Part shown: piece after piece, positions 32,102 to 43,384 of the stretch
Layout: each line of letters begins with the position of its first letter
Position numbering within the stretch: the stretch's first letter is position 1
Source: Haematobia irritans
Taxonomy: Eukaryota; Arthropoda; Insecta; Diptera; Muscidae
NCBI RefSeq assembly: GCF_050003625.1
Contig: NC_134398.1
Span: 69,262,891 to 69,326,890, forward strand
Direction: 5' to 3'
DNA: 64,000 bases
Notes under the pieces: model-generated
What the model was told of the DNA's origin: nothing
The model's input: only the letters and a program-made list of their open reading frames with translations
Databases searched by the model: none
Position numbers and translations under genes: made by a program

Positions 32102-34398
32102 CACCCAAACAAAAGTGAACCCTCTATTTCACTAAATCCAATTTAACTTTATTTTAGTTCATGCACTTATTAGTTTGGATAATTTACTCTAATAATATTT
32201 TGCGTGTGTTAGTTAAAGGAACTAAAAAACGGGAAATCAATTTACACAAATGAAGCACAAAGATTTACTAAATTCTTACTCTCATAAAATAGTTAATTAT
32301 TTTTTTAATTTTGTAAATTTTACTACAAATGCGCCCATCTTGAACTTCGTATGGCACTAAAGACATTTTTCCAATTTTGAACTCCAATTTTTATACCCTC
32401 CACCATAGGATGGGGGTATATTAACTTTGTCATTCCGTTTGTAACACATCGAAATATTGCTCTAAGACCCCATAAAGTATATATATTGTGGGTTGTGGTG
32501 AAATTCTGAGTCGATCTAAGCATGTCCGTCCGTCCGTCTGTCCGGCTGTCCGTCCGTCTGTGGAAATCACGCTAACTTCCGAACGAAACAAGCTATCGAC
32601 TTGAAACTTGGCACAAGTAGTTGTTATTGATGTAGGTCGGATGGTATTGAAAATCGGCCATATCGGACCACGTTTACGTATAGCCCCCATATAAACCGAT
32701 CCCCAAATTTGGCTTGGGAGCCTCCCGGAGCAGCAAAATTCATCCGATCCGGTTGAAATTTGGTACCTGATGTTAGTATACGGCCTCTAACAACCATGCA
32801 AAAATTGGTCCATATCGGTCCATAATTATATATAGCTCCCATATAAACCGATCCCCAGATTTGACCTCCGGAGCCTCTTGGAGGAGCAAAATTCATCCGA
32901 TCCGGTTGAAATTTAGTACGTGGTCTTAGTATACGGTCTCTAACACCCATGCAAAAATTGGTCCATATCGGTCCATAATTATATATAGCCCCCATATAAA
33001 CCGATCCCCAGATTTGACCTCCGGAGCCTCTTGGAGGGGCAAAATTCATCCGATCCTGTTGAAATTTGGTACCTGATGTTAGTATACGGCCTCTAACAAC
33101 CATGGAAAAATTGGTCCATATCGGTTCATAATTATATATAGCTCCCATATAAACCGATCCCCAGATTTGGACTCCGGAGCCTCTTGGAGGAGCAAAATTC
33201 ATCCGATCCAATTGAAATTTAGTACGTGGTGTTAGTATATAGTCTCTAACAACCATGCAAAAATTGGTCCATATCGGTTCATAATTATATATAGCTCCCA
33301 TATAAACCGATCCCCAGATTTGACCTCAGGAGCCTCTTGGAGGAGCGAAATTCATCCGATCCAGTTGAAATTTGGTACATGGTGTTAGTATATGGTATCT
33401 AACAACCATGCAAAAATTGGTCCATATCGGTCCATAATTATATATAGCAAAAGTCATCCGATGCGGTTGAAATTTGATACATTTTGTCAATATATGGCCT
33501 CTAACAGCCATGTAAAAATTGGTCAATATCGGTCTTTAGTTATATATAGCCGATGACTTATTACACAAAAATTGGTCCATATCGCCAAAAATAATCTACC
33601 AAAACTTTATTTCCATAGAAAATTTTGTCAAATTTTATTACTATAGAAAGTTGTGTCAAAATTTCATTTCTATAGAAAGTTCTGTCAAACGTTTATTTCT
33701 ATAGAAATGTTTGTCAAAATTTTATTTCCATAGAAAGTTTTGTCAAAATTTTATTTTTATAGAAAATTTTGTAAAAAATTTATTTCTGTAGAAAATTTTG
33801 TCACCTTTTTATTTCTATACGAAATTTTGTCAACATTTTACTTCCATAGAAAATTTTGTCAACATTTTATTTCTATAGAAAATTTTGTCAAGTTTTTATT
33901 TCTATAGAAAATTTTGTCAAAATTTTATTTCTATAGAAAATTTTGTCAAGTTTTCATTTCTATAGAAAATTTTGTCAAACTATATTATATACGTATTTAA
34001 TCGGCCTTTTTTTGTTTAATATATACCCCGTATGGGCTAACTTACAATTTAGAAGACAGTGTTAAAAAGTTTTACGATACCTTGCCATCGGCAAGTGTTA
34101 TCGCAACCCAAGTAATTCGATTGTGGATGACAGCCTTTAGTAGAAGTTCCTACGCAATCCATGGTGGAGGGTACATAAGATTCGGCCTGGCCGAACTTAC
34201 GGCCGTATATACTTGTTTCCTTTAACCTACGAAATTTTCTTTAACAAATGAAAATTCTTTTCTAATAAGTTTTCTTGAATTTGTCGAAAAATATTTATTT
34301 ACCGGCGTGGCATCTGCGTTTGTAATACTGTTTAGTTACAATTTTCTAATAATAATCTAAATTTACAAAAATTAACCAAAGTTTTCTTCCTGGTGCAC
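32102..34398 (+). mobile_element. CAC...GTG element, group M3, split by a DINE-like insertion
   Basis: Starts CACCCAAACAAAAGTGAACC and proceeds as in 26802-27721 to 'gaactccaattttt' (32391), resumes at 34219 with 'cctttaacctacgaaatttt' and runs to 'gttttcttcctggtg' at 34398, where it is truncated. The uninterrupted order 'ctccaagtttttccttcaaac' is seen at 27504. Confidence 0.85.
32392..34218 (+). repeat. DINE-1/Helentron-like element, family A, full length
   Basis: Head TATACCCTCCACCATAGGATG, GTCCGTCC run, four to five internal units, 29-bp minisatellite (33600-33980), tail TTCGGCCTGGCCGAA and TATATACTTGTTT. Almost base-for-base the same as 16556-18370 apart from unit number and small indels. 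Inserted between T residues of an M3 element with no target duplication visible. Confidence 0.9.
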
Positions 34399-35240
34399 GC
34401 AAACAAAAAAACTCTTTCCCCTCAATCGAAATCTTAGACAAACAAATATCGTTTCCCATTTGCTTTTCGCTGTAAGGAAGTTTGTTTGGAAGAAATGTAT
34501 ATACTTTTTGTGATAGACGTTGATACTTTTACAGGATGTAAAAACAATTTCATAAGACTAACTGAATTTTTTTTCTTTTCTGGCTAATCGCATTTTCTCT
34601 CACATCTTTCTCACTTCGATGAGTTTTTTTAGTTCTTAGAAATTATTCCAGAATTCTAGAAATTATTCAATTTTATAAATATTTAGAAATTATTCAATTT
34701 TATTAGATCCCCACTTCGACCGAACACAAAATATTTTTTTTACATATATTCCAAAAATGTGCGGTAGATTCCGAAAAGAAGTTCGACATGACATACTATT
34801 ATATTACATTTTTACTATAAAATTTCAAAAGGTGTCTTATTAAAGATTTAAGGTCAGAAAAGAACATTGTTTGATATAAACGGAATAGACTGTGCTTTTG
34901 GATCAAAACGTATTTTTTAAATGCAAAAATAAAAATTTTGTAATTTTGCTTATCACTTCTATGTTTTTAGAGTTGTGGAGTAATAAAAATGTAGTCCAAA
35001 TTTTGGAAAGACAGTTGTTCCAGATTTTCACATCTCCTTCAAAACTCGCATCGTAAATATAGGATCACCGCGGTTTTATATACACAAACTTTGAATGTAA
35101 ATGTATTTTATACCATTTTCCTGTTTCTTTTTGACGTATATATACAGAAAAAGTGAACTTTTTTATAGAAGAATGAATATCTTCGCATCAATGAAACTTG
35201 TCCTAACATAATTAGGTTACAAAACATTTTTTCTGTGTAA
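34399..35240. repeat. CACGCAAACAAAAAAACTC element, diverged
   Basis: Starts at the break of the M3 copy. Shares 'gtaaaaacaatttcataa', 'cttttctggctaat' and 'gttttttagttctta'-type words with 11985-12090, and 'gtcagaaaagaacattgttt' with 22880-22920 reversed. No coding content. End uncertain. Confidence 0.45.
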
Positions 35241-35485
35241 TCACACTTAAAAATAAAATTCTCGTAATCACATACATTAGCTGTCCTTAAAATACGAATG
35301 TGCTTTTTGCGTACAATATAAAATACATTTCTCTAGGAGGCGTCTTTCAAAGCATTATTTTTAAGACGTTAGTACTCATAAAATTGGGTCAAGTTGGCTT
35401 TAATAATTCTGAAATATTCCTCAAAATTAATGAAATCCTCTTTAAATTTGTTGATATTTGCATCTTAATTACAAAGCAATTTGTT

Positions 35486-36880
35486 TTATACCCTTCACCA
35501 CTACTGTGGAACAGGGTATAAGTTTGTGCATTTGTATGTAACGCCAAGAAGGAAGAGTCAGAGACCCATCGTTTGGTATACCGATCGTCTTAGAATTGAA
35601 TTCTGAGTCGATTTAGTTATGTCCGTCTGCCCGTCCTTCCATCTGTCTGTCTGTTCATGTATTTTTGTGTGCAAAGTACAGGTTGTAGGTTAAGTCCGAT
35701 CGTCGTCAAATTTGGTTAAGGGTCGTTTTTCGGGACAAAGACAATCGCTTTTGATTTTGGAAAAAATCGGTTCAGATTTAGATATAGCTGCCATATATAA
35801 TTATCACCGGTCTGGTCATAATTGATGTGTTTATCAACCGATCTTCTTCAAATTCCGTACGTCTGTATATTTCATGAGTCTCGAGAAACTTGCAAAATAT
35901 CAGTCAAATCGGTTCAGATTTAGATACAACTCCAATATATATCTTTCACCCGATTAAGACTCACATGACCACAGAGGCCAAAGTTTACTACCAATTTGCG
36001 TGAAATTTTGTTTGTTCTAGACTCATATGACCATAGAGGCCAAATTTTTTTAACACAGATTCACGTATAGAATTGCATAGAGAGTAGAATTGATATTCTC
36101 CAATCATTACTAAATTTGGTTGAAATCGGTTCACATGTAGATATAGCTCCCATATATATATTTCTCCCGATTTAGACTCTTATGACCATAGAGGCCAAAG
36201 TTTTACTCCGATTTATGTGAGGCTATGCACAGGGAGTAGAATTAATATTATAGCTATCCATGCCAAATGTGGTTAAAATCGGTTAAGATATAGATATAGC
36301 TCCAACATATATCTTTCGCCCAATATGTATCTAATTGGCCCTAGAGGCCAGAATTTTGCCTTTATTTCATTCAAATTTTGTACAAAGAGTACATATAATG
36401 GATGGTCAAGTATGCTAAATTTCGTTGAAATCGATTCAGATTTACATATAGCTCCCGTATGTATATATTTAGATTCATATAACTACTATTTTGCCCTGGG
36501 AGTAGAAATAATATTTTAGCATTGTGCACCAAATTTAGTTGAAATTGGTATATATTTGGATATAGCTCCCATATATATACGCCTGATTTGGGGAAATATT
36601 GTAGACAATTTCATATTTTACCCGAATTCCGTTGAATTTTACTGCAATTGATTCTATTTTACACAGAAAAAAGATTTAACATTTTGTTTAGCTGTGTCAA
36701 ATTTTATCCAAGTCGGCCCCGATTTATATAAAGCACATTCTTCCGATTAAGGCACAAATGGCACAATGTACCTCCCAACAAATTTGCAGGAGTTGAGATG
36801 GTATCAACAATTTTGGTCTACACAGTGGTGAAGGGTATAATATAGTCGGCACCGCCCGACTTTAGACTTTGCTAACTTGT
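35486..36880 (+). repeat. DINE-1/Helentron-like element, family B variant
   Basis: Head TATACCCTTCACCACTACTG, GTCTGCCCGTCC run near 35625, five to six diverged internal units with TATAGCTCCCATATATA, tail GTCGGCACCGCCCGAC and GCTAACTTGTTTT. Older than 19509-21198, judged by unit divergence. Confidence 0.82.
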
Positions 36881-37388
36881 TTTCAATAATTTTGTTCAAA
36901 GGCGTTTTGCACTTGAAGCATAGCATAATTTCTAGTTGAAGTCGAATCTGAATTTAAGTTTTCGTTAATTCATTTTTTAAGGACTTTGAAGACAAAAGCT
37001 GAAAACCGAATTCAAGTTTATTTCCCAGTACAAACAAGTACGCAGAACTTAAATTTAAGAGTGAATTGTGTCTTACAGATATCCTTACTTAAATTTCCAC
37101 TTCATTGGCTCAGTATCAATACGAAAACAACTAAAACGCAGAATCTTTGGAATCGGACAAGCGTTTTTCAGTGAACCAAATTTTTTATGTTCCACATAAA
37201 ACAATGTTTCTGTGTACAAGAGTGTGACTAAATTTAAATATTCGATAGAAGAAATCTCTGACTCACACAAAACAAAGTTTACTTGTATCTAAAGATTTTG
37301 ACCTTCCCTCAAGGAATTTGGTATGACTCCGAGCCAAAGCTGCGGCTTCTTTAAAAAAAGGCGTTTTTTAGGTATTTATATGGCTTTA
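36881..37388. other. Unassigned stretch
   Basis: No repeat or coding homology seen. Two overlapping 61-62 codon frames on opposite strands are unsupported. Confidence 0.3.
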
Positions 37389-37390
37389 CG

Positions 37391-38534
37391 CACGCACAGA
37401 AAAAACATGTTTGGACATGGTTGCCGCATCCATTTAATGCTTATTTAGAGTATGTAATTGTCGCGAAAACCATGTATTTTGTCTTTGTAAAAATAATTTT
37501 CGAGCGGAGAAAAATATATGTTGGCAATAAGCATTTAAATGGTTCTCAAATGCCGCAAACATGTTCTATTATTTAAATGATAGAATTTGAGACCATTAAA
37601 TGGTCAGGAAAATCATGTATCTGACCATTCAATTTTTTTACTTTTTTGCAGAGAAAAAAATATTTTTATAGTTTACGTATAGACATGTCTACAACCATTA
37701 CATGGCCATAAAGACCATGTACATTGTTTTCGTGACCATTTAATTTTTTAATTTTTTTGCAGCGACAAGAATTTTATAAAAACATTGAGCAGGTACACAC
37801 GATTTTCATTTTGCGCGTCAGTCGTGTGTTGATTGTTTCTTGGAATGGACGGAGAATACGGAATTATTGTGTTTTGTGTTAATTTATTTATTCAGAAATG
37901 GCACGTGGTTTTATGTGAATACAAACAAGGAAAGTGTAATTGAAAAAAATATACCTGGTTTTTGTTCTGCATTTTGATATATGGTATAATTTATTTTTAT
38001 TTGCAGTTACATGATGTCTGCGTTTGTACATTTGATGGTCACGAAGTAAATATGGAATGATTACTTGTTGTTGAAATTGAACCAAACTAGAGTGTGTAAA
38101 AATATGTGAAGTTTGCTTGCACGACATTATAAATACAAATAAACAATGAATTAGTTTATAAATAAATAAAAACAAATAAATAAAGTTGATTTTGTGTTTT
38201 CTTTTCTCGTCCTTTTTTCGACGACGAAAAAAGTTTTTTCATAAAAATCAAAACATTTTAGGTTGTGACCATGTTCTTTTAACTAGAAGAAAAACATTTT
38301 TGCCGAATAACATAACATTTTAGATCGTGACCATTGTCTTTTAATGGAAACAAAATTCTTTTTATCAATATAATAACATTTTAGATGAGGACAATTGTAT
38401 TTTTCTTAGAACCATGTTCACTGAGCCAACATGGTTGCAGGTTAAAATATTACATGGTCGCCGCAAAAATAGCTGCTATCATATTATTTTACTCTTCGAA
38501 TATGATTGTGGCAATCATGTTTCTTCTCTGCGTG
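37391..38534 (+). mobile_element. CAC...GTG element, group M4, complete (1144 bp)
   Basis: Ends CACGCACAGAAAAAACATG and CATGTTTCTTCTCTGCGTG, flanked by CG (37389-37390, 38535-38536). Inside are dozens of CCATGT/ACATGG and ACCATTTAATGG words. The 95-codon minus-strand frame has no homology. Reverse copy at 27724-28889. Confidence 0.85.
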
Positions 38535-38536
38535 CG

Positions 38537-39588
38537 TCTACGATAAATAAAATTAAAATTAGGATGCAGACATTATTTATCGAATTTTTATTCTCTTTTG
38601 GGATATGTTAATAAAGCTTTTCACGTACAAAGATATACCGATTTGAAAATTCAAATTATAACGGATACTTAAAACAAAGCTTTAAACCAAAGATGCAACA
38701 TCCTCAAAATTAGTCTTAACCTATATTTGAAACGTTTTTATCTTAAGCCTAAAAAATCAATGTATCAGCTTATTTAAAGGCGTTTTCTGTAAATTAAAAA
38801 TATTTTTAGTTAATTTAAGGGAAAATTGTTACTACACAGACCTACGGAGTGAGGCAAATTCGTAAAAGATTCGTGTCCTAAATTTAAAGAAGAACGATTT
38901 TAAAAGCAAAGATTATAAACTGTCTTTTAATTAAAATTTAATTATTTTAAGGAAATTTGTCTTAATATTGTGTAAATTGCATGCCTTAAAATGTATCTGG
39001 CATAATCTTCCATTGTAGGTCAATATTTTTCAGTGCCAATGGAACCGTATTAAAAACGGCAATAACACAAAAATAAGTAAATACTTTTCGATAATTATAT
39101 AGACAGACGATAACAATAGATTGGAGTTCAAAATGCCAAAAAATTATTTACGATTCACGATCAGTAAATCTTTGTACTTCATTTGTACTTTTTTAGGTTA
39201 TTTAACAAAAGTATACAAAAACTATTAAATTCAATATAACTGCCTGCTATTGGGGAATTTTTTATTAAAACATAATAATTTCCATGAATAAAAAGTGCGT
39301 TAAATTAGTTTGACCACTAGTATTTTTATATTTTTTCCGGATATTCTTCCTTTAGTTAATATGACATATCGCATGAATTTAAAATTGGTTTAGAGCCGGA
39401 TGGTTCACTGGTTTTGAGTGAACTGATTTAACTCTGATCTAACCTCCACTACACTATACATTATACACACGTTAAATTAACAAAAAGGCGGGAAAAAATT
39501 TTACACAAAATAAGCATAAAGATTTACCTAAGCGCGTTTTTTTGATCGAAGTCGATTATTTTCCTGAAATCAATAATCAATATTAGCA
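38537..39588. other. Unassigned stretch with an M3 relic (about 39110-39340)
   Basis: 'ggagttcaaaatgcc', 'tttgtacttcatttgta' and 'aatttccatgaataaa' follow the reversed M3 order. The rest is AT-rich and unassigned. Confidence 0.4.
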
Positions 39589-40204
39589 TAAAGGGTGATA
39601 CGGTCAAAATTTGGTCAATATAAACTTAACGCATTTCTTTCAATTTTGCATTTAAAAAACCTGAACACTCCTCATTTTGAAGGTGTGTGTGTGTAGAATG
39701 TTGCTCCTATTTTGATTTTGGAATTCACTCTTCAGTTGTCAAAATGCCGTCCAAGCAAGAAGAGCAGCGTATCAAAATTTTGCTCGCGCATCGCGAAAAT
39801 CCGAGCTACACGCACGCAAAGCTGGCAAAATCGCTAAAAGTTGCCAAATAAACCGTTACAAATGCACGGTTGAAAAAGACTGTTTTTCATATGTTTGGCT
39901 ATAAACATTATATGTTTGGAAAACAAATTTTTAAACACAATATTTTTGAGTGCAAGCATATAATGTTTATAAACTAGCATAACATGTTTGGGACATATAT
40001 GTTAATATGTTAGAACATATTATGTTTGGGACATAAAATGTTTGTAAATATAATATGCTTGAATGCAAACATATATTAATTTAGAAATAGCCTATAAACA
40101 TATATGTGTTTAGTAGCTTGGAGCGCTATTTAACAGGGAGCGATATTGAATTAAGTTGGTGGTTGTTGCTTGTTATTACAAAATTAACATTTTATTTTTC
40201 CTTG

Positions 40205-40278
40205 GGCAATTGATCAGCTACTTCTTTGATCCTTACAAACTGTGTGGTCCGCTGTTCGAATCCCCGTCCGGCAAAAGG
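40205..40278 (+). other. tRNA-like module (UAC) within M2
   Basis: GATCAGCTACTTCTTTGATCC, then TTACAAACTGTGTGGTCC and CTGTTCGAATCCCCG (B-box). Same module as 11571-11640, here on the plus strand because the element is inverted. Confidence 0.55.
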
Positions 40279-40296
40279 TAAAATTAAAATAAAAAA

Positions 40297-41818
40297 CCAG
40301 TAAGGAAAGTCTAAAGTCGGGCGGGGCCGACTATATTATACCCTGCACCACTTTGTAGATCTAAATTTTCGATACCATATCACATCCGTCAAATGTGTTG
40401 GGGGCTATATATAAAGGTTTGTCCCAACTACATACATTTAAATATCACTCGATCTGGAAGAATTTGATAGACTTCTACAAAATCTATAGACTCAAAATTT
40501 AAGTCGGTTAATGCACTAGGGTGGAACACAATGTTAGTAAAAAAATATGGGAAACGTTTAAATCTGAAGCAATTTTAAGGAAACTTCGAAAAAGTTTATT
40601 TATGATTTATCGCTCGATATATATGTATTAGATGTTTAGGAAAATTGGAGTCATTTTTACAACTTTTCGACTAAGCAGTGGCGATTTTACAAGGAAAATG
40701 TTGGTATTTTGACCATTTTTGTCGAAATCAGAAAAACATATATATATGGGAGCTATATCTAAATCTGAACCGATTTCAACCAAATTTGGCACGCATAGCT
40801 ACAATGCTAATTCTACTCCCTGTGCAAAATTTCAACTAAATCGGAGTTAAAAATTGGCCTCTGTGGTCATATGAGTGTAAATCGGGCGAAAGCTATATAT
40901 GGGAGATATATCTAAATCTGAACCGATTTCAACCAAATTTGGCACGCATAGCTACAATGCTAATTCTACTCCCTGTGCAAAATTTCAACTAAATCGGAGC
41001 AAAAAATTTGCCTCTGTGGTCATATGAGTGTAAATCGGGCGAAAGATATATATGGGAGATATATCCAAATCTGAACCGATTTCAACCAAATTTGGCACGC
41101 ATAGTTTCAATGCTAATTCTACTCCCTGTGCAAAATTTCAACTAAATCGGAGTTAAAAATTGGCCTCTGTGGTCATATGAGTGTAAATCGGGCGAAAGCT
41201 ATATATGGGAGATATATCCAAATCTGAACCGATTTCAACCAAATTTGGCACGCACAGTTACAATGCTAATTCTACTCCCTGTGCAAAATTTCAACCAAAT
41301 CGGAGTTAATAATTGGCCTCTTTGGGCAAATGAGTGTAAATAGGGCGAAAGCTATATATGAGAGCTATATCTAAATCTGAACCGATGTGGCTGGTATTTT
41401 GCAAGTTTTTCGAGACCCAAAAAATATTCGGATGTACGGAATTTGAGGAAGATCGGTTGATATACACGCCAATTATGACCAGATCGGCGAAAAATATATA
41501 TGGCAGCTATATCTAAATCTGAACCGATTTTTTCCAAAATCAATAGGGATCGTCTTTGAGCCGAAACAGGACCCTATACCAAATTTTAGGACAATCGGAC
41601 TAAAACTGCGAGCTGTACTTTGCACACAAAAATACATCAACAGACAGACAGACAGACAGACGGACAGACAGACAGACGGACATCGCTAAATCGACTCAGA
41701 ATTTAATTCTAAGCCGATCCGTATACTAAAAGGTTGGTCTATGATTACTCCTTCTTGGCGTTACATACAAATGCACAAACTTATTATACCCTGTACCACA
41801 GTAGTGGTGAAGGGTATA
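40297..41818 (-). repeat. DINE-1/Helentron-like element, family B, full length
   Basis: Inverted: tail CCAGTAAGGAAAGTC and GTCGGGCGGGGCCGAC on the left, about five units, GACA/GACG run (41640-41680), head at the right ending GGGTATA. It interrupts an A-run in M2 (uninterrupted 'tttttttttattttaatt' at 26186-26205, opposite strand). No target duplication. Confidence 0.9.
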
Positions 41819-43384
41819 AAAATCATAAAATTGAATAATTTCTTCTACAATGTTTGTATTACAGAAAAAGGTGCTAAGAACTAAAAAATCTCGTGGAAGT
41901 GAGAAAGATGTCGGGGAATATACAATTGGGCAGAAACAAAATTTTGAGCATTCAGGTCGAAAACCTATGTTGTTAGCACCTATATTACCTGTTTATTTTC
42001 ATAATTCATTATGATTGTAAATATATAAATAAATAAATAAAATTTTGAGCACAATATTGTTTGGGAGAATTTTTTTTAAGCATATAAAATTTTTGGGTGC
42101 AAAATGCTTCCAAACATATTATATGGTCACATAATAACATATTGGTTTTTGGAAGACAACATTATTGAATTTGGATGCAAAAATACAAAATGTTTGGAAC
42201 TTAGACTACCCAAACATATATTGTTTAGACCAATATGCTTTCAAACATATTATATATTGGTAGAGATCAAACATATAAATGTTTGGGCAATACCCAAAAA
42301 TGTATATGCTTGAAGCAAAATATGTTTGGGAGTATATGTTACAGAAGCGATTTTTTGTGAGGGTGTGTAATTAAAGTGTCTGGTGAACGTTTGTCGACAG
42401 CCAGGAAGTCTGGATCGGGGGGAAATCGAAAAGCGGAAGCCGCTGAGACGACAACGAGAGTTGCCGTTAGTTTCAAGCTAAACCCTAATCTCTCTCCGAG
42501 ATGCCGCAAATGTATCGTCTACAACCGTGCATCGAGCCAAAAAACGAGCCGGACTATCGACTTACAAGAAGGTAGTGACTCCAAATCGCGATGATAAACA
42601 AAATACGACGGCCAAAGCGCGATCCCGGAGGCTGTACACGACGATGTTGACGAAGTTTGACTGCGTGGTAATGGACGACGAAACCTACGTCAAAGCCGAC
42701 TACAAACAGCTTCCGGGACAGGAGTTTTATACGACAAAAGGAAGGGGAAAGGTAGCAGATATTTTCAAGCACATAAAACTGTCAAAGTTCGCAAAGAAAT
42801 ATCTGGTTTGGCAAGCCATCTGTACCTGTGGCATGAAAATCAGCATTTTCATAGCTTCCGGGACTGTCAACCCAGAAATTTACGTGAAAGAGTGTTTAAA
42901 TAAACGTCTGCTGCCTTTCCTGAAGAAACACGGTTGTTCCGTACTGTTTTGGCCGGATTTGGCATCTTGTCATTACGGTAAAAAGGCCATGGAGTGGTAC
43001 GCCGCCAACAACGTGCAGGCGGTTCCCAAGGATAAGAACCCTCCCAACACGCCAGAGCTCCGCCAAATTGAGAAATACTGGGCTATTGTCAAGCGGAACC
43101 TATAGAAGACCAAAAAAACTGCTAAGGACGAGCAGCAGTTCAAGGCAAACTGACTTTCTGCGGCGAATAAGGTGGACAAGGTGGCTGTACAAAATTTGAT
43201 GGCAGGTGTCAAGCGTGAGGCCGCCAATTCGGATTTATTAAAGCGAAAGCCTAACTGAATATTTTTCCTGAATTTTATACTAATTGAACTTGAAAAAGAA
43301 ATTTAATTCGATTTTTTAAATAAAAGATTTCACCGATTACACGCGTTTTCCCTTGACCAAATTTTGACCGTATCACCCTTTATA

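Larger units (their letters stand above)
39865..42365 (-). mobile_element. CAC...GTG element, group M2, split by a DINE-like insertion
   Basis: Left end CACGGTTGAAAAAGACTG, right end AGCGATTTTTTGTGAGGGTG, flanked by TG (39863-39864, 42366-42367). The uninterrupted target ACAAATGTAATTAAAG is present in the DD37E copy at 54671, proving the 2-bp TG duplication. Sequence order is that of 25643-26620 reversed. A family B DINE-like element lies within it. Confidence 0.9.
39744..43258 (+). pseudogene. DD37E-type Tc1/mariner transposase, inactivated
   Basis: From ATG 39744 (MPSKQEEQRIKILLAHREN) through a first helix-turn-helix with a stop at codon 36 (39849, where the 54556 copy has Ser). Split by the M2 insertion; resumes at 42368 with IKVSGERLSTARKSG, loses a stretch near 42505, and continues in another frame with SRAKKRAGLSTYKKVV. 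Catalytic residues visible: Asp in VVMDDETYVKAD, Asp in FWPDLASCHYG, Glu in LRQIEKYWAIVK, with 37 residues between the last two by my count. Stop codons after VKRNL (TAG) and at QFKAN (TGA where Trp is expected). Ends LLKRKPN, TGA 43256-43258. A WPDL...PNTPE pattern separates it from Tc1 and mariner proper. Confidence 0.88.
39591..43380 (+). mobile_element. DD37E Tc1/mariner transposon with nested insertions
   Basis: Terminal repeats AAGGGTGATACGGTCAAAAT and its complement ATTTTGACCGTATCACCCTT, flanked by TA (39589-39590, 43381-43382). After removing the group M2 element (39865-42365) the transposon is about 1.29 kb, the normal size. A 5' half copy lies at 54403-54815. Confidence 0.9.
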
